A program made the translations under genes and the position numbers. From Aurantibacter aestuarii (GTDB lineage: Bacteria; Bacteroidota; Bacteroidia; Flavobacteriales; Flavobacteriaceae), in the NCBI RefSeq assembly GCF_003008425.1, contig NZ_PXOQ01000007.1, positions 1,078,419 through 1,142,418 of the forward strand: a DNA stretch of 64,000 bases, given 5' to 3'. Below, piece by piece: positions 57,458 through 64,000 of this stretch. The notes beneath the pieces were generated by a model. It was not told where the DNA came from. It ran no database searches and saw only the letters and a list, made by a program, of their open reading frames with translations. The stretch's first letter is position 1; each line of letters opens with the position of its first letter.

Positions 57458-57964
57458 TTAAGAAACAAAAGGTGTTGGATCAATTAAAACGCCTTTTTTA
57501 TAAATTTCTACGTGTACGTGTGGCGTTATTGAAGTACCGTATTTTTGCTTAATATCGTCTGCATAACAAACAATTTCGCCTTTAGAAAATGAAACGTTAA
57601 CGTTGTTGTTGTATTTAACATACATTATCTTGGCTTTGTAGTCTTTAAATCCACCAACGCCTTGTAATTCTATTAATTGGTGTGCTTTATCTCCAGCAAC
57701 ATAGCCGTAACGATTTACAACGCAGTCAAACGGTGTTTTTATAGCGTCGTTTTCATTAGCCACTAAATCAATACCTCTATGGTAGCGTCTTGTACCGTCT
57801 GCGTTATAACCTCTATTTGCGCCAAAGTGTCCGCAACCTTTAGGGTCGCACTCTCTTATATCGTTATTAGCTGTTATATTCGCGAATTTTGCGCTATTGC
57901 TTTTTGAAAATGCTTTTTTCATAATTAATAAAACTAATGCTGTTGTTATTATTGCTTTTTTCAT
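57458..57964 (-). CDS. Membrane-anchored M23 peptidase
   Basis: 168 residues. N-terminal hydrophobic segment (about 3-15). Zinc ligands visible: HRGID (His62, Asp66) and HVH (His149, His151), with the LysM-free M23 beta-fold between. The enzyme cuts peptidoglycan cross-bridges. The N-terminal anchor suggests either membrane retention or export. Two nt from the PAS-like gene, adjacent to the candidate spanin: a lysis or entry module. Confidence 0.88.
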   Translation of the reverse strand: MKKAIITTALVLLIMKKAFSKSNSAKFANITANNDIRECDPKGCGHFGANRGYNADGTRRYHRGIDLVANENDAIKTPFDCVVNRYGYVAGDKAHQLIELQGVGGFKDYKAKIMYVKYNNNVNVSFSKGEIVCYADDIKQKYGTSITPHVHVEIYKKGVLIDPTPFVS

Positions 57965-57966
57965 AA

Positions 57967-58518
57967 TTAATCGAAAATTGGTTCGTTAGGTATCCATATT
58001 CCAGCAGTTCCAATAACATAACCAGAATTACCAAAAAGCGGATATTTATACGATTTACCCCAGCCAAAATCTTCTATATATTCGTCGAAAATGATTTTTT
58101 TTCGAGCCTTTATAACTTCAAAGTCATTATCTAAAATCATTTGTATAAATTTTTCGTCGCCTAAAGCTTCTCCACGAGTACCAATAAAAGTGATTGGATT
58201 TATTTTTAATGGGTTTAAAATTTTGGTTTTAAACTCTTTATTTACAAACAAAACTGTACTATTAAGGTCTTTTATCCAAAATGGAAACGGTATGTCTGAC
58301 GATGCTAATTCTATTGTATTTAACCTATTTTCGACCTCGCTTAGTTTGGCTCTTATTTCGGTTTCTGCATCTTTACAACCTACGTATTTGTCGATATAAT
58401 TATCTTCACGTTTTACCGTTAAATCCCAAACGCCGATAAATTGACCTAAAGCACCAGCTGTTATAAGTACAATTACAATTTCTTTCCAATTAGCAATAAG
58501 ACTTTCTTTAAATGTCAT
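57967..58518 (-). CDS. Membrane protein with PAS-like domain
   Basis: 183 residues. One N-terminal helix (ANWKEIVIVLITAGALGQFIG, about 9-29), a coiled-coil linker (TEIRAKLSEVENRLNTIELA), then a PAS-like fold: FPFWIKDLNSTVLFVNKEFKTKIL, IGTRGEALGDEKFIQMILDNDFEVI and YPLFGNSGYVIGTAGIWI, which read as the strand-helix-strand order of a PAS sensor. A sensor domain in a phage operon is unusual. Ligand and role unknown. Confidence 0.65.
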   Translation of the reverse strand: MTFKESLIANWKEIVIVLITAGALGQFIGVWDLTVKREDNYIDKYVGCKDAETEIRAKLSEVENRLNTIELASSDIPFPFWIKDLNSTVLFVNKEFKTKILNPLKINPITFIGTRGEALGDEKFIQMILDNDFEVIKARKKIIFDEYIEDFGWGKSYKYPLFGNSGYVIGTAGIWIPNEPIFD

Positions 58519-58530
58519 GTAATTTGTTTT

Positions 58531-59697
58531 TTAAAATCCACCGCTTTGAATTACCCAGCCTTTAGCTTCTAAAGACGTTTTAAATGCTGAACTAGGAAAT
58601 GAAAACCCTTTATAAGTATATATCCCATTTGTTAAACCATTGGTGTCTAATATTTCTAAATTTGCTGTGTGTTGGGCAGAGTCAATAACTGTAGCTGTGA
58701 AATTTAATGACTTTAGATTAGGACAATTACTAATATCTATTAAGTTTCCAGATAGATTAAGGTTTCTAGCGTCTAAAGCTTCTAAACTTGGTAAACCAGA
58801 TAAGTCTAAGCTAGTTAAACCAGTAGCAAATAAGCTTATTGTTTTAACTGTATTGCTATTAAGGTTTGTACCGTCTAAAGGGTTTGCGTTAAGTATTATT
58901 GTTTCTAAATTTGTGTTTTGTGAAAAATCTAAATTTGGAATACTGTTACTGCTTAAATCTAAAGTCTTTAATGAGGCACAAGGACTTGGATCAAAATTGG
59001 TTAAGTTTGTTGATATTAATGATAAATCGACTAATTGATTAAAAGGTGTGATGTTAAAGGTGTTTAGTGTTACCCCTGTAATATTTAATTTTTCTAAATC
59101 TGTACAGTTAGAAATATCTAAATTATTAAGAGTTGGAATATTGGCTAAATTCAATGTTTTTAAAACGGTTTGACTTGTTAAATCTAAATCCGTTAAACCA
59201 TTAATACTGTAAAGCTCTAATTTATCTATAACGGTACAGTTTGTAAGGTTTAAGCTATTTATTAAAATTGTGTCTAGGACAACATTTTTTAAAGCTGTAT
59301 TTGAAGAAAGATCTAAACTATAACCATTTGTAAAGTCTGAAAAGCTACTTAAATCTATTTCTTCTAAATTGGGTTGATTGCTTAAATCTAGTCCTGTGTT
59401 AAGTTCGCAACTTGATAAATGTAAAACCTTTAAAGCAACAGCGTTACTAAAGTCTAAAGAAACAAAAGGATTGTCTTTAGCATAAAGCCGTTCTAGGTTT
59501 ACATAGTTAGTTAGGTCTAAACTTGTAACGCCATTATTTCCCATAAATAAATCTTGTGGAGAATAAAGGTTTTGAACAGCTAAACCAATTGCACCAGCTA
59601 CAACGCTTGGTGTTATGCTTTCTGGAGTATTATATTGTGATAAATTATCAAATACTCTATCTACAATAGCCTGTATGTTTGGGTTCTGTGTACTCAT
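58531..59697 (-). CDS. Leucine-rich-repeat protein of the prophage
   Basis: 388 residues, about 13 tandem repeats of 21-24 residues, such as NLVDLSLISTNLTNFDPSP and LKTLDLSSNSIPNLDFSQN. The consensus LxxLDLSSN is the BspA/classical LRR type. N-terminal 60 residues are helical; the C-terminus (TYKGFSFPSSAFKTSLEAKGWVIQSGGF) is a distinct cap. No signal peptide, no sorting domain, so it is not a T9SS surface protein; a virion binding role is inference. Confidence 0.8.
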   Translation of the reverse strand: MSTQNPNIQAIVDRVFDNLSQYNTPESITPSVVAGAIGLAVQNLYSPQDLFMGNNGVTSLDLTNYVNLERLYAKDNPFVSLDFSNAVALKVLHLSSCELNTGLDLSNQPNLEEIDLSSFSDFTNGYSLDLSSNTALKNVVLDTILINSLNLTNCTVIDKLELYSINGLTDLDLTSQTVLKTLNLANIPTLNNLDISNCTDLEKLNITGVTLNTFNITPFNQLVDLSLISTNLTNFDPSPCASLKTLDLSSNSIPNLDFSQNTNLETIILNANPLDGTNLNSNTVKTISLFATGLTSLDLSGLPSLEALDARNLNLSGNLIDISNCPNLKSLNFTATVIDSAQHTANLEILDTNGLTNGIYTYKGFSFPSSAFKTSLEAKGWVIQSGGF

Positions 59698-59699
59698 AA

Positions 59700-60068
59700 T
59701 TAATTAAAATTTTGATTAAATTCATTAGAAAACAAACCGCTTAACTCGATTATAGCGATTTTTACGGTAGTTTCTTTTAAACTGTTGTCTGGTGTGGTTA
59801 ATTTTATTGTAGAACTGTTTAAACGTTCTAATTTTGTTTCTGGTAGTGGTTTATTAATTAGCAAAACCGTTGCGTTTGCTGGAAACTTAAAATTTGCAAT
59901 TCCATAAAACACATTTTCGCTTTGTCTTATCCATTCAATACCAAAACCTAAATCGTTTTTTAATACTGTTACGATAGGATTTTCTTGATTTTTTTGCGTT
60001 AAGTTAGCAACGTAATCGGCTGTTTGCTTAACTGTTGTTGCTTTGTTGTTTGTTACTTTTCCTATCAT
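59700..60068 (-). CDS. Small beta-rich putative structural protein
   Basis: 122 residues, no signal. The centre (ENVFYGIANFKFPANATVLLINKPLP) and C-terminus alternate hydrophobic and polar residues as in beta-sandwich capsid or spike proteins. Its start overlaps the lysozyme end by 41 nt. No family recognised; a minor capsid or spike-base role is a guess from position. Confidence 0.55.
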   Translation of the reverse strand: MIGKVTNNKATTVKQTADYVANLTQKNQENPIVTVLKNDLGFGIEWIRQSENVFYGIANFKFPANATVLLINKPLPETKLERLNSSTIKLTTPDNSLKETTVKIAIIELSGLFSNEFNQNFN

Positions 60069-60699
60069 TTTTTTGCTTGTTAATCATGTATAAACTGAAA
60101 CCCACGATGCCTAAAAAAAAAAGTCCGTAACTGGCTTTTTTTCCGTACTTGCTTGATAGGTTTATTAAATCTTCATAAAATGGCTTTAATCTATTGAGCC
60201 AACCCTGTAAAAATTTTGGTTGGTTTAAATTTTTATAAAACCGCTCTCGATTACTTAAAATGCCGTCAAACAACTTGTATTGGTTAACCGAATTAATGGC
60301 ACTTACTGTTTGGTTTCCTATTATTCCGTCAACACTTAGTCTTAAATTAAAACGCTCGTTTAAGGTTTGTTGCGTTATTTTACCAGCACTATAAACGCCA
60401 GCGTTAACTGCATGGTCGGCAATAATTGTGGCTACTTCTTCATTATTGATCTGGTCGCCTTTTATTTTATCCCAATAATTAGCTTTGTAGATGCTTATTG
60501 CGATTTGGTCGGTTATGGCTTTCATGTCTGAAACGCTTGGCGGATAACCTAACCATGTTTCGTAAACTTTGGCTGAAATACCTTTATTAGTACCTACGTT
60601 TTGCCCTAAGCTGTTGTAGTTTCCTGTATCGGCAGTTAAGTTTTGATAACCGCCCTCTAATCGTAGAACAATTGAAATGAAACGGTTAAAATTTGCCAT
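60028..60699 (-). CDS. GH108-type lysozyme with C-terminal membrane anchor
   Basis: 223 residues. Catalytic Glu15 in RLEGGYQNLTADTGN, followed by the glycosyl hydrolase 108 fold and a putative peptidoglycan-binding-3-type segment (NLRLSVDGIIGNQTVSAINS, about 115-135). At the C-terminus a hydrophobic helix ASYGLFFLGIVGFSLYMI (about 190-207) and a basic tail. A lysozyme held by a C-terminal helix fits a virion-membrane enzyme rather than a freely released endolysin. Cotranslated with its neighbours. Confidence 0.85.
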   Translation of the reverse strand: MANFNRFISIVLRLEGGYQNLTADTGNYNSLGQNVGTNKGISAKVYETWLGYPPSVSDMKAITDQIAISIYKANYWDKIKGDQINNEEVATIIADHAVNAGVYSAGKITQQTLNERFNLRLSVDGIIGNQTVSAINSVNQYKLFDGILSNRERFYKNLNQPKFLQGWLNRLKPFYEDLINLSSKYGKKASYGLFFLGIVGFSLYMINKQKNDRKSNKQQSNNS

Positions 60700-60702
60700 A
60701 CC

Positions 60703-61125
60703 TTACAATTTAGCTTTTACAACGTTTCTTTTTTCTTCCTTAGCTACTAAAGCTACAGAACCAACCAGTAATAAAGCGCAAATGCCTAAAGGTATCCAGA
60801 TGTTTGGTTTACGTTTAGTGTAATTTAGTTCCACTTCGTCTAATTGTTCTACTGGAAAAACAATTTGCTCTTTAGCTGGATTTGCTTTTACCTCAATAGT
60901 TTTATTTTGATACGTTACACTTACTGGCGACGCATAAACAATATCTTCTATTGTAAAAACTCCGTCTATGTCTGTATAAGCATATCTATTGTTTTCAATT
61001 TTAGAAACTAATGTTGCGCCTACTGCTGGCGTTCCGTCTGGGTGTATTAATTGACCTTTAAATGTTCCTCTAGGTAATATACCTACTCCAGTATTTTCTG
61101 TAAAACTTGCTGTTGTATTATTCAT
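60703..61125 (-). CDS. Carboxypeptidase-regulatory-like domain protein with TM tail
   Basis: 140 residues. An N-terminal sandwich (about 15-80: GTFKGQLIHPDGTPAVGATLVSK, YTDIDGVFTIEDI) resembles carboxypeptidase-regulatory/CNA-B-like modules, then NIWIPLGICALLLVGSVALVA (about 108-128) as a membrane helix and a Lys-rich tail. Location in the series of single-helix proteins points to a membrane-linked virion or receptor part. Function unknown. Confidence 0.65.
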   Translation of the reverse strand: MNNTTASFTENTGVGILPRGTFKGQLIHPDGTPAVGATLVSKIENNRYAYTDIDGVFTIEDIVYASPVSVTYQNKTIEVKANPAKEQIVFPVEQLDEVELNYTKRKPNIWIPLGICALLLVGSVALVAKEEKRNVVKAKL

Positions 61126-61136
61126 GTAAAATTTAT

Positions 61137-61682
61137 TTAAAATGAAAATCCAGATTGATTGACAATAGCTTTAACTACTTGGTAAACTTCTCCGTCGCTT
61201 GGCGATAATTCAGATTTTAACCAATAGACTAAATTCCTTTTTTCGTAACTATCAAACCACGACCACGCACCAGTTGGTGGCGAATTGTTACCGTTATAAT
61301 CTTTAGTTCCAAAAGCATTATAAACTCTTATAAAATCGGCTGTATTTACCAGCTTTTTAAATACGTTTAAAACCGCTTCTTCGTCTGTACCATATAACGG
61401 CTCTTTAGAGTTAAAAGCGTCTAAAAGCTGTTGTGCATAGTTGTTGGCTTGTTGTTGGCTAATTGTAGCACCGTTGGTACTTCCGCCTGTTCCGTTAACT
61501 TCATCGTCTATTTCTTCTCCAGCAACCTTGTCGGCTACCTTATTAACCACTTTATAACCTAAATAGACAAGTAATAAAGCACCAGCAACCTTGTAGGTAT
61601 TTGGGTTTGAAAGTAGATTAACCGCTTTATCTCCTGTTTTTTTTGCGGTTTCTTTTAGTTTTTGCTTATCTATTTTTTTCAT
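61137..61682 (-). CDS. Single-helix membrane protein with annexin-like repeat
   Basis: 181 residues. Basic N-terminus, one helix (YKVAGALLLVYLGYKVV, about 30-46), a Gly/Thr linker, then a helical domain LLDAFNSKEPLYGTDEEAVLNVFKKL with GTDEEAV recalling an annexin-type repeat, ending WLKSELSPSDGEVYQVVKAI. Sequence and fold are not recognised beyond that; membrane-linked. Confidence 0.6.
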   Translation of the reverse strand: MKKIDKQKLKETAKKTGDKAVNLLSNPNTYKVAGALLLVYLGYKVVNKVADKVAGEEIDDEVNGTGGSTNGATISQQQANNYAQQLLDAFNSKEPLYGTDEEAVLNVFKKLVNTADFIRVYNAFGTKDYNGNNSPPTGAWSWFDSYEKRNLVYWLKSELSPSDGEVYQVVKAIVNQSGFSF

Positions 61683-61688
61683 AATTGG

Positions 61689-61883
61689 TTAAAAGAATTT
61701 TTTAATTAAGCCCCAATGTTTATTAAGCTGTGTATCGGCTTTAGTTGGGTTTTTTGCTAATTCCGCTAACTTTTTTAAAGTGCTTGGATTTAGATTTTTT
61801 ATAACGTTTAAGGCGTTTGCCTTGTCGTTAAGTTCAAGCTGGTTTTCAGCTTCAATTTCAATAGTAATATTAGTTTGTGGCAT
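61689..61883 (-). CDS. Small helical hypothetical protein (64 aa)
   Basis: 64 residues overlapping the previous gene's end by 14 nt (start 61883, upstream stop 61870), so translationally coupled. Charged N-terminus, helical middle NALNVIKNLNPSTLKKLAELAK, basic end HWGLIKKFF. No membrane segment. Unknown function. Confidence 0.55.
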   Translation of the reverse strand: MPQTNITIEIEAENQLELNDKANALNVIKNLNPSTLKKLAELAKNPTKADTQLNKHWGLIKKFF

Positions 61884-62688
61884 GAGTTTGTTTATTTGTT
61901 AATTGCTTAATTAAAACATCTAAAAACGCTTCGTCCGAATAAAGTTTATCTAAAACTCTATGAACTATTGTACAGTAACTGTCGTCTATTCCGTCGTTTT
62001 TAATGTAGTTTAAAAGCTTCGTTTTAGCTTCTGAATAATGTTCTAAAGGTGCTTGTTGTTGGTGCTGTTGTTGCGAACCGTTTAAGCCTTTTCTATTTAT
62101 TATTTTGTCGCCTAATTCTGGTAAAATTGTAGCAAAAATTGAAGCGACACTATCTGAAATAACTGGCTTGCTGTTCATGGTAATTTGATTGCTCAAATTC
62201 ATATTTTCACGTTCCAGCCGTTTAATTTCAGTATCTTTATTTATCGCTTCTAACTCTAATTTTGCAACCTTTCGTTTAGCATCTTCAAATTGTACGGATT
62301 TGCTATACATATCCATAACTTGCATATTCATACCGCCTAACATACCGTTGTTTTCATTTGCTTGCATAGTGTTGTTGTTTGTGTTGGTAGTTGTTAAAGC
62401 TGTTGTTGGCTCGTTGTTGGTTTTTAGCTTACTTTTTAGTCTTACTTCGTGATTATCTACATAAACCGAACTAGAACCGTTAGAACGCTTTAAATAAACC
62501 GTTATATCTGGATAACCTTTTTCAGAAATATGGTTTAAATAATCTTCAACCGTTTCAAAACCCAAAGACTTCATTTCGCTAAGGCTTGTAAATTTACACG
62601 CCCAACAGTCATTGGTATTGTCTTTTATAGCAATACCTAATTTGTTGTTTTTGGACTCGTTAACTTTTTTGATTATTTGTTCTAACAT
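61870..62688 (-). CDS. Prophage hypothetical protein with coiled coil
   Basis: 272 residues. N-terminal globular part (about 1-90: LGIAIKDNTNDCWACKFTSL, KGYPDITVYLKRSNGSSSVYV), a Thr/Asn-rich linker, a helical coiled-coil stretch (about 130-170: KRKVAKLELEAINKDTEIKRLER), then a Gln-rich linker and a helical end. No membrane segment. Unrecognised; a capsid-scaffold or assembly role cannot be judged. Confidence 0.5.
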   Translation of the reverse strand: MLEQIIKKVNESKNNKLGIAIKDNTNDCWACKFTSLSEMKSLGFETVEDYLNHISEKGYPDITVYLKRSNGSSSVYVDNHEVRLKSKLKTNNEPTTALTTTNTNNNTMQANENNGMLGGMNMQVMDMYSKSVQFEDAKRKVAKLELEAINKDTEIKRLERENMNLSNQITMNSKPVISDSVASIFATILPELGDKIINRKGLNGSQQQHQQQAPLEHYSEAKTKLLNYIKNDGIDDSYCTIVHRVLDKLYSDEAFLDVLIKQLTNKQTHATN

Positions 62689-62703
62689 AATTACAGTTGG
62701 TTA

Positions 62704-62973
62704 TTAGCAGTTTTCAGCCTGTAGGGTCTGGTATGCTATAGAAACATTGTTTTGCGTTGCGTTACCGCTAGTCAAAAAATGGATCTGTTCTAATTCTAAT
62801 GAGAAAACGGTGTTACTGGCGTCAATTCTAAAAATTTCATTGGTTTTAAGGGTTTGACCAAAAACAACAACGTCGTTTGTACCGTTGTTTACAATTGAAG
62901 CCTGTAACACGTTTTCAATAAACTCATTAGAGTTATTATAAATTCTGTGTGTATTTAAACGTGATTTTCGCAT
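62704..62973 (-). CDS. Small beta-rich protein (89 aa)
   Basis: 89 residues, overlapping the upstream 122-aa gene by 19 nt. Beta-sheet type pattern (VLQASIVNNGTNDVVVFGQTLKTNEIFRIDASNTVFSLEL), no Cys cluster except near the end. Capsid-accessory like in look, with no recognised family. Confidence 0.5.
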   Translation of the reverse strand: MRKSRLNTHRIYNNSNEFIENVLQASIVNNGTNDVVVFGQTLKTNEIFRIDASNTVFSLELEQIHFLTSGNATQNNVSIAYQTLQAENC

Positions 62974-63323
62974 ATACAGTCGTCTGATTTGTGAACTAAA
63001 ACCACCTCTAAAACTAAGTCCGAAGCTAAAGCCGTATTTGTACTTAACTTAAATAATACTCTACTATCTTTAACTTTTAAAGGCGAAATACCTCTTTTAG
63101 TAAATTCTAGTTCTGGCGAAGCTTCCCATTGTTTTACGTTAATACCAACAAACGGTTTACCGTCTATATTGGTTAACTCTGCCTTAACATTGGCATTATC
63201 TAAAACCGATTTGTCCGCAATTGTTACCATTGCCGAAATTATTTCGCCATTATTATTAACAATTGACTCGGACAATTGTGTTTGACCAGCCGTTAGGGTT
63301 ACATTTACATTTGTTGTTTTCAT
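62955..63323 (-). CDS. Small beta-rich protein (122 aa)
   Basis: 122 residues, starting shortly after the internal terminator at 63338. Strands such as VNVTLTAGQTQLSESIVNNNGEIISAMVTI and RVLFKLSTNTALASDLVLEVVLVH alternate as in a single jelly roll; two Cys and a His at the C-terminus (DDCICENHV). Possibly a penton or minor capsid protein, by position only. Confidence 0.5.
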   Translation of the reverse strand: MKTTNVNVTLTAGQTQLSESIVNNNGEIISAMVTIADKSVLDNANVKAELTNIDGKPFVGINVKQWEASPELEFTKRGISPLKVKDSRVLFKLSTNTALASDLVLEVVLVHKSDDCICENHV

Positions 63324-63337
63324 GTGATTTGAGATAA

Positions 63338-63376
63338 AAAAAAGCCTACCTATACAAATTATAGATAGGCTTTTTT
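63338..63376. terminator. Internal terminator after the 195-aa gene
   Basis: Stem AAAAAAGCCTACCTATA / TATAGATAGGCTTTTTT with one mismatch and a CAAAT loop. On the minus strand it lies just past the 195-aa gene and before the 122-aa gene, so the first gene can be made in excess. Confidence 0.75.
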
Positions 63377-63398
63377 AATTATTGATTGGTCTTTTGGT

Positions 63399-63986
63399 TT
63401 ACGCTTGGATTGTATAACCTCTTAATGCTATACGCACAAAGTCATCGTTTCCAGCTGTAGCAATAGCTTCTGGAAGTTTACCTACAATATCAATTTCAGT
63501 TTCCGATTTGATAATTGGCATATCTGCAATATCAAATTCTTGGTCTAAATTGTTTTGAGTTGCGTTTTGGTTAATTAATGCGCTAAATTGAGCATCAACT
63601 AAATTACCTCTACCTTGTTGCGAGATTGTTAACTCTCCGTTTACTAAACCAGCTGGCGCAACGTCGCTATAATCTGCGGTTGCTACTGTTTTGTTGTCTG
63701 CTGTAGCTTCTTTAGCATAATGAGCCGACACAGCACATAAGATTAAAGGCTTACCAGCTTCTAAAGCTTTGTTGTTAAACGTTTTTACGCCAACTTCTTT
63801 AGTTATTCCACTTTTAACGAACTCTATATTCGTACCAGTTACTTTTGCTGTTACTATGTGAGTAACAGGAACTAAACGCACTTCGCCACCACTTAAACCT
63901 AAAGTAGATTTGTATGTAGGATCTTTTTGTAAAAATTTTTCAATAGCCATTCCAGCCATTAATTTTTCATCTTGTAAATTTTTCAT
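63399..63986 (-). CDS. 195-aa protein, candidate major capsid protein
   Basis: 195 residues, no signal or membrane segment. N-terminal helix (MKNLQDEKLMAGMAIEKFLQ), then a beta-rich body; the C-terminus DIVGKLPEAIATAGNDDFVRIALRGYTIQA is beta-strand-like. Mostly non-charged Ala/Val/Asn composition. It is followed by its own terminator, unlike the rest of the operon, as expected for a highly expressed structural gene. No homologue can be named; the ATG lies 14 nt from the window edge, so the upstream operon is not seen. Confidence 0.5.
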   Translation of the reverse strand: MKNLQDEKLMAGMAIEKFLQKDPTYKSTLGLSGGEVRLVPVTHIVTAKVTGTNIEFVKSGITKEVGVKTFNNKALEAGKPLILCAVSAHYAKEATADNKTVATADYSDVAPAGLVNGELTISQQGRGNLVDAQFSALINQNATQNNLDQEFDIADMPIIKSETEIDIVGKLPEAIATAGNDDFVRIALRGYTIQA

Positions 63987-64000
63987 CTTTTATTGTGTTA

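Overview
The window looks like chromosomal DNA of a marine-type flavobacterium (Bacteroidota, family Flavobacteriaceae). Three things point there: an AT-rich genome, promoters of the Bacteroidota form TTG-N19/20-TAnnTTTG, and the gene set. That set includes the gliding/type IX secretion cluster gldKLMN, a cargo protease with a T9SS C-terminal sorting domain, a SusC-like/TonB-plug barrel, and many Bacteroidota lipoproteins. The genus cannot be fixed from the sequence alone.

Layout. 0-8 kb: a truncated heavy-metal-associated protein, a secreted protein, groEL/groES, secG, a conserved helical protein, lptE, a sigma-54 activator and miaB (mostly minus strand). 8-16.6 kb: topA, an arginase-fold protein that has lost its metal ligands, then gldK-gldL-gldM-gldN. 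16.6-28.9 kb: a non-coding stretch with two inverted repeats, a large outer-membrane barrel, der, a beta-propeller lipoprotein, era, two methyltransferases, a T9SS-secreted trypsin-like protease and two rhodaneses. 28.9-36.3 kb: a complete trp operon (trpE-G-D-C-F-B-A) behind a classical attenuator. Its leader peptide is MKNIFLNNWWWNFRN, and its intergenic gaps are packed with repeat elements. 36.4-51.2 kb: trmL, an EF-hand protein, lipB, lysS, an ABC-F ATPase, a three-gene RND efflux operon and several small proteins, three of them too short for routine ORF calling.

51.2 kb to the end is different. A tyrosine integrase lies directly downstream of the initiator tRNA-fMet. Behind it, about 11 kb of minus-strand genes run to the window edge. 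They encode a GH108-type lysozyme with a C-terminal membrane anchor, a membrane-anchored M23 peptidase, a lipoprotein/coiled-coil/TM protein with unimolecular-spanin architecture, a PAS-like membrane protein, a leucine-rich-repeat protein, several small beta-rich proteins, an abundant-looking 195-aa protein followed by its own terminator, and an ArdC/zincin protein fused to a RecA-like P-loop ATPase. Seven of the proteins have exactly one hydrophobic membrane segment or membrane anchor. No terminase, portal, tape-measure or tail gene is visible. The best reading is a prophage, plausibly of a tailless membrane-containing phage, but its other end and perhaps its packaging and replication genes lie beyond base 64000.

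How the genes connect: gldKLMN encode the T9SS core/motor that would export the sorting-domain protease. The trp operon is controlled by tryptophan supply through its leader. groE, secG, lptE, der, era, topA, lysS, miaB and lipB are housekeeping genes. The prophage uses the initiator tRNA as its attachment site, and its gene set suggests peptidoglycan entry and lysis functions concentrated in a membrane.
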